The notes under the pieces were generated by a model, which saw nothing but the letters and a program-made list of their open reading frames with translations, was not told the origin of the DNA and did no database searches. A DNA stretch of 64,000 bases from Streptomyces sp. GQFP. GTDB lineage: Bacteria > Actinomycetota > Actinomycetes > Streptomycetales > Streptomycetaceae. The position numbers and the translations under genes were made by a program. Each line of letters opens with the position of its first letter. The stretch's first letter is position 1. This document shows positions 40,002 through 48,768 of this stretch, in pieces. The stretch spans positions 3,782,001 to 3,846,000 of the forward strand of contig NZ_CP089312.1 in NCBI RefSeq assembly GCF_021545335.1, read 5' to 3'.

Positions 40002-40499
40002 ATGACACTGACGCCCGGATCCACCCAATCCGCTCCCGTCCCCACGCCCACCCCCGTCCACTGGAAGCTGGTCGTCGACTGCGCGGACCCGCACGCACAG
40101 GCCGGTTTCTGGGGTGCCGCGCTCGCGTACACCGTCGAGGACCACAGTGCGCTGGTCGAGCGCCTGCTGGGCATCGGTGCCGTGCCGGACGAGCTGACCG
40201 TCGAGGTGGACGGCCGGCGCGCCTGGCGGGACCTGGCCGCCGTACGGCATCCCGGTGATCCGTACGAGGAGGAGAGCGGGACCGGGCTCGGGCGGCGGCT
40301 GCTGTTCCAGCGTGTGCCGGAACAGAAGGCGGGCAAGAACCGGCTCCACCTCGATCTGCACCCGGGCCCGGACCTGCGCACGCCCGAGGTCGAGCGGCTG
40401 ACCGAGCTGGGGGCGAGAGTGCTGCGGGAGGTGCAGGAGATGGGCGGTGAGTGGGTGGTGATGGCGGACCCGGAGGGGAACGAGTTCTGCGTCCACTGA
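40002..40499 (+). CDS. VOC-superfamily (glyoxalase-like) protein
   Basis: A 165-residue protein with two beta-alpha-beta-beta-beta repeats of the glyoxalase/dioxygenase fold. PVHWKLVVDCADPHAQAGFW opens the first, RLHLDLHPGPDLRTPEVERL the second, and VVMADPEGNEFCVH is the characteristic end. The first metal position is occupied by Val/Asp instead of His (LVVDCAD), so the enzyme site may be changed; many such Streptomyces proteins are of unknown function. The ATG at 40002 follows a -10-like TATAAG and has no Shine-Dalgarno sequence. Confidence 0.88.
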   Translation: MTLTPGSTQSAPVPTPTPVHWKLVVDCADPHAQAGFWGAALAYTVEDHSALVERLLGIGAVPDELTVEVDGRRAWRDLAAVRHPGDPYEEESGTGLGRRLLFQRVPEQKAGKNRLHLDLHPGPDLRTPEVERLTELGARVLREVQEMGGEWVVMADPEGNEFCVH

Positions 40500-40658
40500 A
40501 CCGAACACACGGGCGCGTTAGTCATGTCCATGTTCATCCGGTATGCGAACTCCCTGTCCAGATAGCGCTCTTGACGAACAGTTGGCCAGAGCTTCACCAT
40601 CCAGGCACCTATCCGCTGTGGAATCCCTGTGATTCCCAAGGAATTCGGAGCCCCCCAC

Positions 40659-41627
40659 ATGAAGCTCTCGGTTCCCGGACGCGCCACAGCCACCGCTGTG
40701 GCCGTCACCGTGCTCGCCACCACCGCGCTCCTCACCACGAGCACGGCGGCCGGCGCGGCCCCCGCACCCGACTCGTCCGTAAAGCTGGCCGCCGCGCCCG
40801 ACCTGCCGCTGGCCAACGTCAAAGCGCATCTGACCCAGTTGCAGTCCATAGCCACCGCCAACGGCGGCAACCGGGCGCACGGCGGAACCGGTTACCGTGC
40901 CTCGCTCGACTATGTGAAGGCCAAGCTGGACGCGGCCGGATTCACCACGACCATCCAGCAGTTCACCGCGTCGAGCCGTACCGGCTACAACCTGATCGCC
41001 GACTGGCCCGGCGGCGACCCCGAGCAGGTGATCATGGCGGGCTCGCACCTCGACAGCGTCACCTCCGGCGCCGGTGTCAACGACAACGGCAGTGGTTCGG
41101 CCGCCGTTCTGGAGATCGCGCTCGCGGTCTCCCGCGCCCAGTACCAGCCCACGAAGCATCTGCGTTTCGCCTGGTGGGGAGCGGAGGAGCTGGGTCTGGT
41201 CGGGTCCCGGTACTACGTCAACAACCTCTCCACCGCGAACCGCGCACGCATCGACGGCTATCTGAACTTCGACATGATCGGCTCGCCGAACCCGGGCTAC
41301 TTCGTCTACGACGACGACCCGACCATCGAGCAGACCTTCAAGGACTACTACGCGGGCCTCGGCGTCCCGACCGAGATCGAGACCGAGGGCGACGGCCGCT
41401 CCGACCACGCGCCCTTCAAGAACGTGGGCGTCCCGGTCGGCGGTCTGTTCACCGGCGCCAGCAACACCAAGTCGGCGGCGCAGGCGGCCAAGTGGGGCGG
41501 CACGTCGAGCCAGGCGTTCGACCGCTGCTACCACTCGTCCTGCGACACGACGGCCAACATCAACGACACCGCCCTCGACCGCAACAGCGACGCGGCGGCG
41601 TACGCGGTGTGGGAGTTGTCGGAGTAA
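40659..41627 (+). CDS. Secreted M28 aminopeptidase (S. griseus aminopeptidase type)
   Basis: A 322-residue secreted zinc aminopeptidase that removes N-terminal hydrophobic residues. The signal peptide covers about residues 1-40 (RATATAVAVTVLATTALLTTSTAAGAAPA). The two-zinc ligands of the M28 family are all present in order: His130 in AGSHLDSV, Asp in GVNDNGSG, the catalytic and ligand Glu pair in WWGAEELG, Asp in NFDMIGS and His in GRSDHAPF. A disulfide pair is likely in DRCYHSSCDTT. ATG 40659 gives a regular signal peptide; the frame 10 codons upstream is less likely. Confidence 0.96.
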   Translation: MKLSVPGRATATAVAVTVLATTALLTTSTAAGAAPAPDSSVKLAAAPDLPLANVKAHLTQLQSIATANGGNRAHGGTGYRASLDYVKAKLDAAGFTTTIQQFTASSRTGYNLIADWPGGDPEQVIMAGSHLDSVTSGAGVNDNGSGSAAVLEIALAVSRAQYQPTKHLRFAWWGAEELGLVGSRYYVNNLSTANRARIDGYLNFDMIGSPNPGYFVYDDDPTIEQTFKDYYAGLGVPTEIETEGDGRSDHAPFKNVGVPVGGLFTGASNTKSAAQAAKWGGTSSQAFDRCYHSSCDTTANINDTALDRNSDAAAYAVWELSE

Positions 41628-41710
41628 CGCGCGCAGTCCGTGGTCCAACTCCCCCGTACCGCACCGGCGATGGCATCGTACGGATGCCAAGATCGTTCAG
41701 CAGATCGTCG

Positions 41711-41740
41711 GTCGGCGTCAGTTGGCGTCAGTTGGTACGG
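41711..41740 (+). repeat. Three degenerate 10-nt repeats before the lipoprotein gene
   Basis: GTCGGCGTCA, GTTGGCGTCA, GTTGGTACGG in tandem, 17 nt upstream of the ATG at 41757. May be part of the promoter. Confidence 0.45.
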
Positions 41741-41756
41741 GGGAAGGAACGTTTCC

Positions 41757-43220
41757 ATGCGCGGTACGCGTACGAGAGTGAGCACGGGTACGAGGGTGAT
41801 GGCGGCCGTCGTGACGGGGCTGGTCCTCGTCGGATGCGGAGGCTGTGCCGAATCGGCGCAGCCCGAGAAGGCCGCCAACGCCAGTGATCCCAAGGGGGAC
41901 GGTCGATCGGGCGGCTCGCTCGCCGAGTTGACCGTCCCCGCCGGCTACGACGCCGGCCGCGGCTGGGACCAGGAGCTCGGGTGGGTCGAGGAGGGCGCCG
42001 AGACCGCGCCCGTCGCCGTCGCACCCGGCTCCGGGACCGTCGCGTACGTGGTCGCTGACCAGGCCGAGATGTACGTCCAGGTGCGCAAGGCGACGACGGG
42101 CAAGGTGCTGTGGACCAGCGCCGCCTGGACCCCGCCGGGGTCGCTGGACGACTCCGCGGGCTACGACCCCGCGCTCACCGCACCCGCCTCGGTGACCGCC
42201 GTGAGCGCGGGCGGGCGCGAGTACTTCGTCGCGTGGGCGCACGGGCTGGCCGGCCGGGATGAGCTGCACGACGGCAAGGAGATCGTCCAGGCCCAGGTGT
42301 ACGCGGCCGACGCCTCCGGGAACTCGGTCGCGCCGCTGCGCAGTGTCGACGTCCCCGTGGCGGCCGCCAACGGCACCGCGCAGGGCGAGGCCGTCGTCCG
42401 TGACGGCGGCGCCGGCCAGGCCCTCGTCGGCTGGGCCGAGGGCTACCGCGGCCACGACGCGGCGATCGATGTCACCAGCGGCAAGGTCACGACGTATGAG
42501 GGTGAGGCGGCGGGCTCGGTCGTCGGGATGAGCGAGCAGGGGCCCGTGGCGAACGCCTCCGGCGGCGGATTCGGCGTGTCACAGGCGTCGTCGGGTGCGT
42601 CAGGCGGCTGGTCCAGCGCGGACGTGGCTCCCGAGGGCGCCGCCCCCGAGCAGTCCGTCGGCTTCGGCACCGACCTGCTCAACGGCACCGCCCAGACGGT
42701 CGCCGACGGCAAGGTCGTCGCCTCCTGGACGCCCTCCGGGGCCGGAAACGCGGACGGCAGCGAGGAGACGGTACGGACCGTGCACGACGCCTCGACCGGC
42801 AAGGTGCTGCTGCGCGCCGAGTGCCGCGACCGGACGCTCACGCAGACGTTCGACAACGACGACACCGTCCTCGGCGACAGCGTCCTGACCTCCGTCTCCC
42901 CGGGCGGCCGCTATCTCTCGTACGGTTGGATGCTCTTCGACCTCCAGAAGGGCTCCGTGGTCTGTCTCGCCAAGGGTGTGGGCGGGGACGAGGGCCGCAA
43001 GGACATGCTGATCGCCTCCGTGCGCGACGACGGCACGGCGTACGGCACCGTCCCGGGCTCGGACCCGCGCGTCGCCGTCGAGATCCCGGCCTCGACGGGC
43101 ACCCCGAAGGCCCTGCCGACCGGCACGGAGACGCCCGCGTACACGCCCGTCGGCGCCGGCATCTTCCTCACCTGGATCGAGGGCGGCGGGATTCGGGTCT
43201 CGGGGCGCGTGGAGAGTTGA
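41757..43220 (+). CDS. Large predicted lipoprotein, beta-propeller-like
   Basis: A 487-residue exported protein. The N-terminus MRGTRTRVSTGTRVMAAVVT leads to LVLVGC, a lipobox, so it is probably membrane-anchored by the first Cys. The mature part has repeated beta segments of the form GTVAYVVADQAEMYVQVRKATTGKVLW and VRTVHDASTGKVLLRAECRD, typical of PQQ/YVTN-like propellers, though no exact blade motif is clear. GGAAGGAAC precedes the ATG. It overlaps the amidase gene downstream by 4 nt. I do not know its function. Confidence 0.8.
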   Translation: MRGTRTRVSTGTRVMAAVVTGLVLVGCGGCAESAQPEKAANASDPKGDGRSGGSLAELTVPAGYDAGRGWDQELGWVEEGAETAPVAVAPGSGTVAYVVADQAEMYVQVRKATTGKVLWTSAAWTPPGSLDDSAGYDPALTAPASVTAVSAGGREYFVAWAHGLAGRDELHDGKEIVQAQVYAADASGNSVAPLRSVDVPVAAANGTAQGEAVVRDGGAGQALVGWAEGYRGHDAAIDVTSGKVTTYEGEAAGSVVGMSEQGPVANASGGGFGVSQASSGASGGWSSADVAPEGAAPEQSVGFGTDLLNGTAQTVADGKVVASWTPSGAGNADGSEETVRTVHDASTGKVLLRAECRDRTLTQTFDNDDTVLGDSVLTSVSPGGRYLSYGWMLFDLQKGSVVCLAKGVGGDEGRKDMLIASVRDDGTAYGTVPGSDPRVAVEIPASTGTPKALPTGTETPAYTPVGAGIFLTWIEGGGIRVSGRVES

Positions 43221-44413
43221 GCGGCCTCCCCCCTGTCTCGGAGATCGCCGCCGCCGTACGGGCGCGGGACGTGAGCGCCGTCGAGGTCGTCACGGCCGCG
43301 CTCACCCGGATCGCCGCCGTGGAGCCGGAGTTGTGCGCGTTCAGGGAGGTGTGGGTCGAGGCGGCGGTACGGCGGGCGCGCGAGGTCGATGTCAGGGTCG
43401 CGGCGGGTGAGCGGCTGCCGCTCGCGGGCGTTCCGCTCGCGGTGAAGGGGCGGTACGGGGAACGGGCGGCGGACGCGGCACGGCTGATCGCCGCCGGGTG
43501 CGTACCGGTGGGCGCCACGTCCGTACCCGCGCCTGGAACTCCCTGGCAGACATGGGGGCTTGGGGCCGGTGGACGGACGGTCAACCCGTGGCGGGCGGAC
43601 CGGGTGCCGGGCGGTTCGTCGGCGGGGGCCGGGGCGGCGGTGTCTGCGGGCCTGGTCCCTCTCGCGACCGGCGCGGACGGCGCCGGGTCCATACGCATCC
43701 CGGCCGCCTGGTGCGGAGTGTTCGGGCTCAAGGCGACGAACGGGCGCCTGCCGCATCCCGACCGGACGGGGTTGAGCGCGGTGGGGGCGGTGGCTCGGCG
43801 GGCGGTTGACCTGGGGGCGTACTGGCGGTGCGTGACGGAGGAGGGGGACCAGGAGTGCGCGTGCGTACGGCGGCCTCTCACCGCCCTCTGGTCCGACTCC
43901 CTCGGCTTCGCCCGCGCCGATTCCGGGCCCGCCCTCGTCGCGCACGGGGCCGCGCTGCGGCTCGACGGTGCCGGGGTCGTACGGCTGTTGCCGACGGACG
44001 ATGCCCTCGTGCGCCTCGACGATCCGGGGCCGGCTTGGCTGGCGCTGCGGGCGCCGGGTGCGGGTGGGGGTCGGACTAGGGGTGCGGACACGGGCGGCGA
44101 CACGGCGGCCGCGTACCGGCTGCGCGCCGCCAACGACCGGCGGCTCGCGGAGCTGTTCAGCCGGGCCGACCTGCTCCTGACCCCCACGACGCCGAACCCG
44201 CCGCACGGCCACGAGGGCCCGGGCGACCGGTACTCGACCGCGCTCACCTGGGCGTTCAACCTCAGCGGGCACCCGGCGGCGAGCATTCCGGCGGGCTTCG
44301 GCCCGGACGGCTGCCCGGTCGGACTCCAGGTGGTGGCACGCCACGGCGAGGAACAGATGCTGCTGCGGGTCATGGCGGAGGCCGAGGAACAGGCGGGCCT
44401 GGCCAGTTGTTAA
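43217..44413 (+). CDS. Amidase-signature hydrolase
   Basis: A 398-residue amidase-signature enzyme. The Ser-cisSer-Lys triad is recognisable: Lys in GVPLAVKGRYG, the cis-Ser in VPGGSSAGAGAAVSAGLVPL, and the nucleophile in ATGADGAGSIRIPAAWCGVFGLK, with FNLSGHPAASIPAGFGPDGCPVGLQ at the end. It cleaves an amide bond, substrate unknown. The best start is TTG 43217, which overlaps the stop of the lipoprotein gene (TTGA); the frame has no better ATG or GTG nearby. It is shorter than most amidases, with a reduced middle region. Confidence 0.85.
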   Translation: MSGLPPVSEIAAAVRARDVSAVEVVTAALTRIAAVEPELCAFREVWVEAAVRRAREVDVRVAAGERLPLAGVPLAVKGRYGERAADAARLIAAGCVPVGATSVPAPGTPWQTWGLGAGGRTVNPWRADRVPGGSSAGAGAAVSAGLVPLATGADGAGSIRIPAAWCGVFGLKATNGRLPHPDRTGLSAVGAVARRAVDLGAYWRCVTEEGDQECACVRRPLTALWSDSLGFARADSGPALVAHGAALRLDGAGVVRLLPTDDALVRLDDPGPAWLALRAPGAGGGRTRGADTGGDTAAAYRLRAANDRRLAELFSRADLLLTPTTPNPPHGHEGPGDRYSTALTWAFNLSGHPAASIPAGFGPDGCPVGLQVVARHGEEQMLLRVMAEAEEQAGLASC

Positions 44414-44438
44414 TGCACAGGCCAGCCGTTAATGCACA
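44401..44438 (+). repeat. Two 19-nt tandem repeats spanning the amidase stop
   Basis: GGCCAGTTGTTAATGCACA (44401-44419) and GGCCAGCCGTTAATGCACA (44420-44438) differ at two positions. The first contains the amidase TAA. Confidence 0.85.
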
Positions 44439-44512
44439 CGCATATACCGTGCGCGCATTGAATCACCGTGCGCGCCACACCTGCCGTACGCCAACCGCAC
44501 CGGGGGCCCACC

Positions 44513-45058
44513 ATGAACCGCAGCTTCCTCTTCCTCCTGGGCAGCAGCCGCACCGACGGCAACACCGAGGCGCTCGCCCGCCGGGCCGCCGAACAGCTGC
44601 CCGCCGAGGTCGAGCAGCGCTGGCTGAGTCTCGCCGAGCATCCACTGCCCGACTTCGAGGATCTGCGCCATGACGCGGACCACGTCCGGCCCACCGGAAA
44701 CAACACGGCCCTCCTGCTCGACGCGACGCTCGCGGCCACGGACATCGTGATCGTCTCGCCGCTGTACTGGTACTCGGTGTCCGCCCCTGTCAAGCGCTAT
44801 CTCGACTACTGGTCGGGCTGGCTGCGCACTCCCGGCCTGGACTTCAAGGCCACCCTCGCCGGACGCACGCTCTGGGGCGTCACCGTCCTCGCCGACCCGG
44901 ACCCGGCGCTCGCCGACCCGCTGGTCGGTACGCTCCGCAACTCGGCCGCGTACATGGGGATGCGGTTCGGCGGGGTGCTGCTCGGCAACGGGAGCAAGCC
45001 CGGTGACGTACTGAAGGACACCGGCGCGCTCACCCGCGCGAAGACGTTCTTCGAATAG
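44513..45058 (+). CDS. NADPH-dependent FMN reductase / flavodoxin-like protein
   Basis: A 181-residue flavodoxin-fold protein. The FMN phosphate loop is FLLGSSRTDGNTEALARRAA, the isoalloxazine contact is IVSPLYWYSVSAPVKRYLDY, and WGVTVLADPD follows. These fit the NADPH-dependent FMN reductase or quinone-reductase-like group (YwqN-like). The ATG at 44513 is conventional though no strong ribosome site is visible. It is convergent with the ABC permease gene downstream. Confidence 0.9.
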   Translation: MNRSFLFLLGSSRTDGNTEALARRAAEQLPAEVEQRWLSLAEHPLPDFEDLRHDADHVRPTGNNTALLLDATLAATDIVIVSPLYWYSVSAPVKRYLDYWSGWLRTPGLDFKATLAGRTLWGVTVLADPDPALADPLVGTLRNSAAYMGMRFGGVLLGNGSKPGDVLKDTGALTRAKTFFE

Positions 45059-45092
45059 TCCGGCCGGTTCGGCCCATTCGGGCGAGGGGACT

Positions 45093-46055
45093 TCAGGCCG
45101 TGATGTCCTTCGTCGTGAACCGCGCCCAGGCCGCCGAGCCGAACACCGCCGCGTACACGGCCTGGATGCCGAGGTTCTTCACCAGGTCGTCCCAGTAGAC
45201 CGGTTCGCGCATGAGGTCGGCGAAGGACAGCCAGTAGTGGGAGAAGAAGTACGGCTGGAGCGCGTGCAGTTGGGGTATCTGGTCGAGGATCTGGACGGTG
45301 ATGAGCAGTCCGACGGTCGTCGCCATCGCCGCGATGCCGCTGCTCGTCAGGGTGGAGATGAACAGGCCGAGCGCCGCCACCCCGATCAGTGACGCGGCGA
45401 CGACCAGCGCGATCAGCAGCGCCCGCCCCAGTCCCTCCGTGAAGCTGATGCTCGTACCGGAGATCGTCATCAGATCGCCGAGCGGGAAGAGCAGGGCGCC
45501 GACAGTGAGCGCCGACAGTGCCACCACCAGCGTCCCGACCAGGCAGAACGTCAGCGTGGTCGCGTACTTGGTGAGGAGCAGGCGGGTGCGGCCGGCCGGG
45601 GCGACCAGCAGATAGCGAAGGGTGCCCGCGCTTGCCTCGCCGGCTATCGCGTCGCCCGCGATGACGCCGATGGCCATCGGGAGGAAGAAGGGGAGGGTTG
45701 CGGCCAGGGCCGTGAACACCAGGAAGAGGCCGTTGTTGGTGATCTGCGAGATGAAGGCGGGTCCGGCACCGCCGCCTCCGCCCGGGCCGCCGCCGACGCC
45801 GGACGAACCGTCGCCGGTCTCGATCTTGATTGCTATGCCGATGAGGATTGGTACCGCCGCCAGTACGCCCAGGAGGGCGAGGGTGCGCCAGCGGCGGAAG
45901 GTGGTGAGTAGTTCGTTGCCGAAGAGGGTGCCTCGGACGGTTGTTCGGCGGCTGACGGTCTGAAGTGGCTGGTCGCGGCCACGCGGCGGTAGCCGCACAT
46001 CCGATGCAGCCCCGCGCCCCTTTGGGGCGCCTACCCGAACCTCAGCCTGCGACAT
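45093..46055 (-). CDS. ABC transporter permease (ABC-2 type)
   Basis: A 320-residue ABC-2-type membrane subunit with six hydrophobic segments; the long first loop has a Gly-rich stretch (GVGGGPGGGGGAG). GDAIAGEASAGTLRYLLVAPAGRTRLLLTKY is the characteristic cytosolic coupling segment. It pairs with the ATPase upstream, which it overlaps by 14 nt. With the LolA-like gene first in the operon, the transporter may move lipid, a lipoprotein-related substrate or an antimicrobial; substrate unknown. Confidence 0.92.
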   Translation of the reverse strand: MSQAEVRVGAPKGRGAASDVRLPPRGRDQPLQTVSRRTTVRGTLFGNELLTTFRRWRTLALLGVLAAVPILIGIAIKIETGDGSSGVGGGPGGGGGAGPAFISQITNNGLFLVFTALAATLPFFLPMAIGVIAGDAIAGEASAGTLRYLLVAPAGRTRLLLTKYATTLTFCLVGTLVVALSALTVGALLFPLGDLMTISGTSISFTEGLGRALLIALVVAASLIGVAALGLFISTLTSSGIAAMATTVGLLITVQILDQIPQLHALQPYFFSHYWLSFADLMREPVYWDDLVKNLGIQAVYAAVFGSAAWARFTTKDITA

Positions 46056-47031
46056 CGAAGCCCTCCCCCGTCAGTGCCATGAACGCGTCCTCCAGGGAGG
46101 CCTGTTTGAGGCCGAAGCCGCGGACACGTACCCCCGCCGTCACCAACGCGGCGTTCACGTCGGCGAGTTCGCGGTCCGGAGGTTCTGCGGTCACCTGGTC
46201 CTCGGTGATGACGATGTCCGAGGCGCCCTGCTCCTTCAGTACGCGGGCCGCGTCCGTCGTGTCCGGTGTCGTGACGACGAGGCGTCCGCGTGTGCCGGCG
46301 GCCAACTCTGCCACCGGGCCCTGGGTGATCAGCCGGCCCTGTGCCATGACGGCTGCGTGCGTGCAGACCTGCTCGATCTCGTCGAGGAGGTGGGAGGAGA
46401 GGAAGACGGTGGTGCCGTCGGAGGCCAACTCCCTTACCAGGGAACGGATTTCGCGCATGCCCTGCGGGTCGAGCCCGTTGGTCGGCTCGTCGAGGACGAG
46501 CAGGCGGCGCGGCTGGAGCAGCGCGGCCGCGAGACCGAGCCGCTGCTTCATGCCCAGCGAGTACGCCTTCGCCTTCTTGCCGGCGGCGGCTGTGAGGCCC
46601 ACCCGGTCCAGGGCGTGCGCGACGCGTGTACGCCGGGTGCGCGGATCGGCGGTCGGGTCGGCGGCGTCGTACCGGACGAGGTTGTCGCGGCCCGAGAGGA
46701 AGCCGTACAGCGCGGGCCCCTCGATGAGCGCGCCGACATGCGGCAGGACGGCGCGGGTGGCGCGGGGCATCGGCCGCCCCAGCACCCGCGCCGTGCCCGA
46801 CGTCGGCTCGATCAGGCCCATCAGCATGCGGATGGTGGTCGTCTTGCCTGAGCCGTTCGGCCCGAGGAAACCGAAGACGCTGCCCGCCGGGACGGTGAGG
46901 TCGAGAGCGTCGACGGCGAGCTGTCCACCGCGGTAGCGCTTGGTGAGGGCACGGGTGACGATGACCGCGCCATCGTCACCCCGGTGCACCTCTTCCGGCT
47001 CTCCCCGCTCCGCGGCGGACGCTTCCTCCAT
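46042..47031 (-). CDS. ABC transporter ATP-binding protein
   Basis: A 329-residue ATPase. Walker A is FLGPNGSGKTTTIRMLMGL, the signature is YSLGMKQRLGLAAALL, Walker B is RRLLVLDEPTNGLDPQGM, and the H-loop is TVFLSSHLLDE. The C-terminal 100 residues are the accessory domain of this subfamily. It drives the ABC-2 permease encoded immediately downstream. The ATG at 47031 has GGGGGAGC upstream. It lies 80 nt after the LolA-like gene on the same strand. Confidence 0.95.
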   Translation of the reverse strand: MEEASAAERGEPEEVHRGDDGAVIVTRALTKRYRGGQLAVDALDLTVPAGSVFGFLGPNGSGKTTTIRMLMGLIEPTSGTARVLGRPMPRATRAVLPHVGALIEGPALYGFLSGRDNLVRYDAADPTADPRTRRTRVAHALDRVGLTAAAGKKAKAYSLGMKQRLGLAAALLQPRRLLVLDEPTNGLDPQGMREIRSLVRELASDGTTVFLSSHLLDEIEQVCTHAAVMAQGRLITQGPVAELAAGTRGRLVVTTPDTTDAARVLKEQGASDIVITEDQVTAEPPDRELADVNAALVTAGVRVRGFGLKQASLEDAFMALTGEGFDVAG

Positions 47032-47111
47032 GGGCTCCCCCGGCTCCCTCGATCGTCTACTCGTACAACAGGGATTCTCGTCCGAAGGTTCCCGAACGGG
47101 AGTTACGCGAG

Positions 47112-48419
47112 TTACTGGGCCGCGTTCGCCGCCTTCACCAGCGCGTCCTTCGTGACGGCGCCGACGTAGAGCTTGCCGTCGTCCGTCATCAGGGCGTTGA
47201 TCAGGCGGGTCTTGAAGACCGTGCCGGAGCCGAAGTCGCCGGAGACCTTGTCGCCGAAGGAGTCGAGGAAGCCGCCGAACGCGCCGGCGTCCGGGGAGTC
47301 ACCGGCCGACGGCAGGCCGCTCTCGGCGCCCGAGTCGAAGGCGGCGATGGAGTTCCAGCCCTCGCCGATGACCTTGACGTCATCGCCTTCGAGCCCGTCC
47401 ACTGCCCCCTCGTGGTCCTCGAGTCCCTTGAGGTCCTCCTCGAACTTCTTGCCGGAGTCGCCGCCGAAGTCCTCCTCGGCCGTGCCCGAGCCCTCCTCGG
47501 TGACCTTCGTGCCCTTGGGCGGGGTGAAGTCGAAGGTCGAGGCGGCGGGCTTGGCGAAGTCGACGTCGACGAAGCCGGCGTCCACGACGGCCGCGCCGCC
47601 GCTCGCCGGGGTGAGCGTGAACTTCAGGGGCGTACCGGTCTTCGAGTCGACCGCGATACTGATCGCCCCGACCGTGGACCCGGACTCCTTCGGCTTGATG
47701 ACCAGCTTGTACGCGTCGCGGCCGGCGACCTGGGCGGTGCCGTCGACGGTCACGGAGGTCGTGCCGTCGGCCGCCTTCAGTGCCTCCTCGGCGAACTCCT
47801 TGGGCGTGGCGGGCACGTCGTCGGGCAGGGCCTGGTCCTTGCCGTCGGCCTTGTCCTTGCCGCCCTCGGATGCGGGGGCCGTCGCGTGGTACGCCTCGTT
47901 CGACGAACTGTCGTACGCCCACACCTCGTCGCCGTTGTGGATGACGCTGTACTCGGCGGCCTTCTCCAGCAGCGACACCTTCTGCTTGTCGGGGCCGTCG
48001 ACGGCGACCCGGACCGTGTGCGTGCCGGAGGCCAGCTCGAGGAGCTTGGCGCTCGGATCGGCGGCCGACCCCGAATCGTCGGAACCCCCGCCGAGGCCGC
48101 CCGAGAGCAGGCCGCTCTCCAGACCGCCGAGGTCGGGCAGCCCCAGGTCCGTGCTGATCTTCACCGTGCCGGACAGCTGCTGGGTGTCCGACGCGGCGAT
48201 CTTCTCGATGAGTTCCTGCGCGCTGATCTTCGGTAGATCGGGGTCACCGGAGCCGGCGAACGCCGGTACCAGCCCGATCGTCGCGACCGTCAGACCGATC
48301 ACCACGGCCGGTGCTGCATACCGCGCGGCCTTGCGGCGCCGCGACGGCACGTCCTCGGCCTCGATCTCGATCTCGGCCTCGATCCGGTTGCCGGACTTGG
48401 CCTCTTCGTACGGTGCCAT
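47112..48419 (-). CDS. LolA-like / DUF2092-type exported protein
   Basis: A 435-residue protein with one N-terminal membrane segment (AAPAVVIGLTVATIGLVPAF) after an acidic/basic cytosolic stretch. The outer part has the half-barrel pattern of LolA/RseB-like domains: ISAQELIEKIAASDTQQLSG, KVSLLEKAAEYSVIHNGDEV, AYKLVIKPKESGSTVGAISI and DSKTGTPLKFTLT. An acidic, low-complexity insert lies near residues 320-345. There is no lipobox. GGAGGTAAGG precedes the ATG at 48419. It heads an operon with an ABC ATPase and permease and could be the external substrate receiver or sensor. Confidence 0.8.
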   Translation of the reverse strand: MAPYEEAKSGNRIEAEIEIEAEDVPSRRRKAARYAAPAVVIGLTVATIGLVPAFAGSGDPDLPKISAQELIEKIAASDTQQLSGTVKISTDLGLPDLGGLESGLLSGGLGGGSDDSGSAADPSAKLLELASGTHTVRVAVDGPDKQKVSLLEKAAEYSVIHNGDEVWAYDSSSNEAYHATAPASEGGKDKADGKDQALPDDVPATPKEFAEEALKAADGTTSVTVDGTAQVAGRDAYKLVIKPKESGSTVGAISIAVDSKTGTPLKFTLTPASGGAAVVDAGFVDVDFAKPAASTFDFTPPKGTKVTEEGSGTAEEDFGGDSGKKFEEDLKGLEDHEGAVDGLEGDDVKVIGEGWNSIAAFDSGAESGLPSAGDSPDAGAFGGFLDSFGDKVSGDFGSGTVFKTRLINALMTDDGKLYVGAVTKDALVKAANAAQ

Positions 48420-48661
48420 GTGTGCCTTACCTCCGTCGTCGGCGGCGGCTGTCAGTCCCACACCTGTCCACCCTGAGCCGCCATTCTCACCCGAACCGGT
48501 GAGGAGTGGTGCTTTCCATCTCACCAAATCGGCGAAGAGGAATCGTCAGACCTTGGTCTCAACTCCGCGTACTGCTACGGGATGACATGAGGAGGCGGAG
48601 CTTCCCCCGACCCGTAGGGGTCGCCCACGATGGTGCCGGGCGAGGAGCCCGCGGTGCTTTT

Positions 48662-48766
48662 AGCCCGTCCGGCGTTTGACGACGAGCGCGTTCAGCGCGA
48701 AAGGGGGGTCTGGGGGCGCAGCCCCCAGGAACGGGATGGGACGGGTAGGGGCGGCGGGGGCGAAAA
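48662..48766. repeat. Streptomyces intergenic palindromic repeat, copy 2
   Basis: Near-identical inverse copy of 33021-33125, starting AGCCCGTCCGGCGTTTG and ending GGGGGCGAAAA. It includes GTCTGGGGGC/GCCCCCAG and CGGACGGGC hairpin elements. It abuts the stop of the polyprenyl synthase gene at 48769. The rest of the gap to 48420 has no gene. Confidence 0.85.
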
Positions 48767-48768
48767 CC

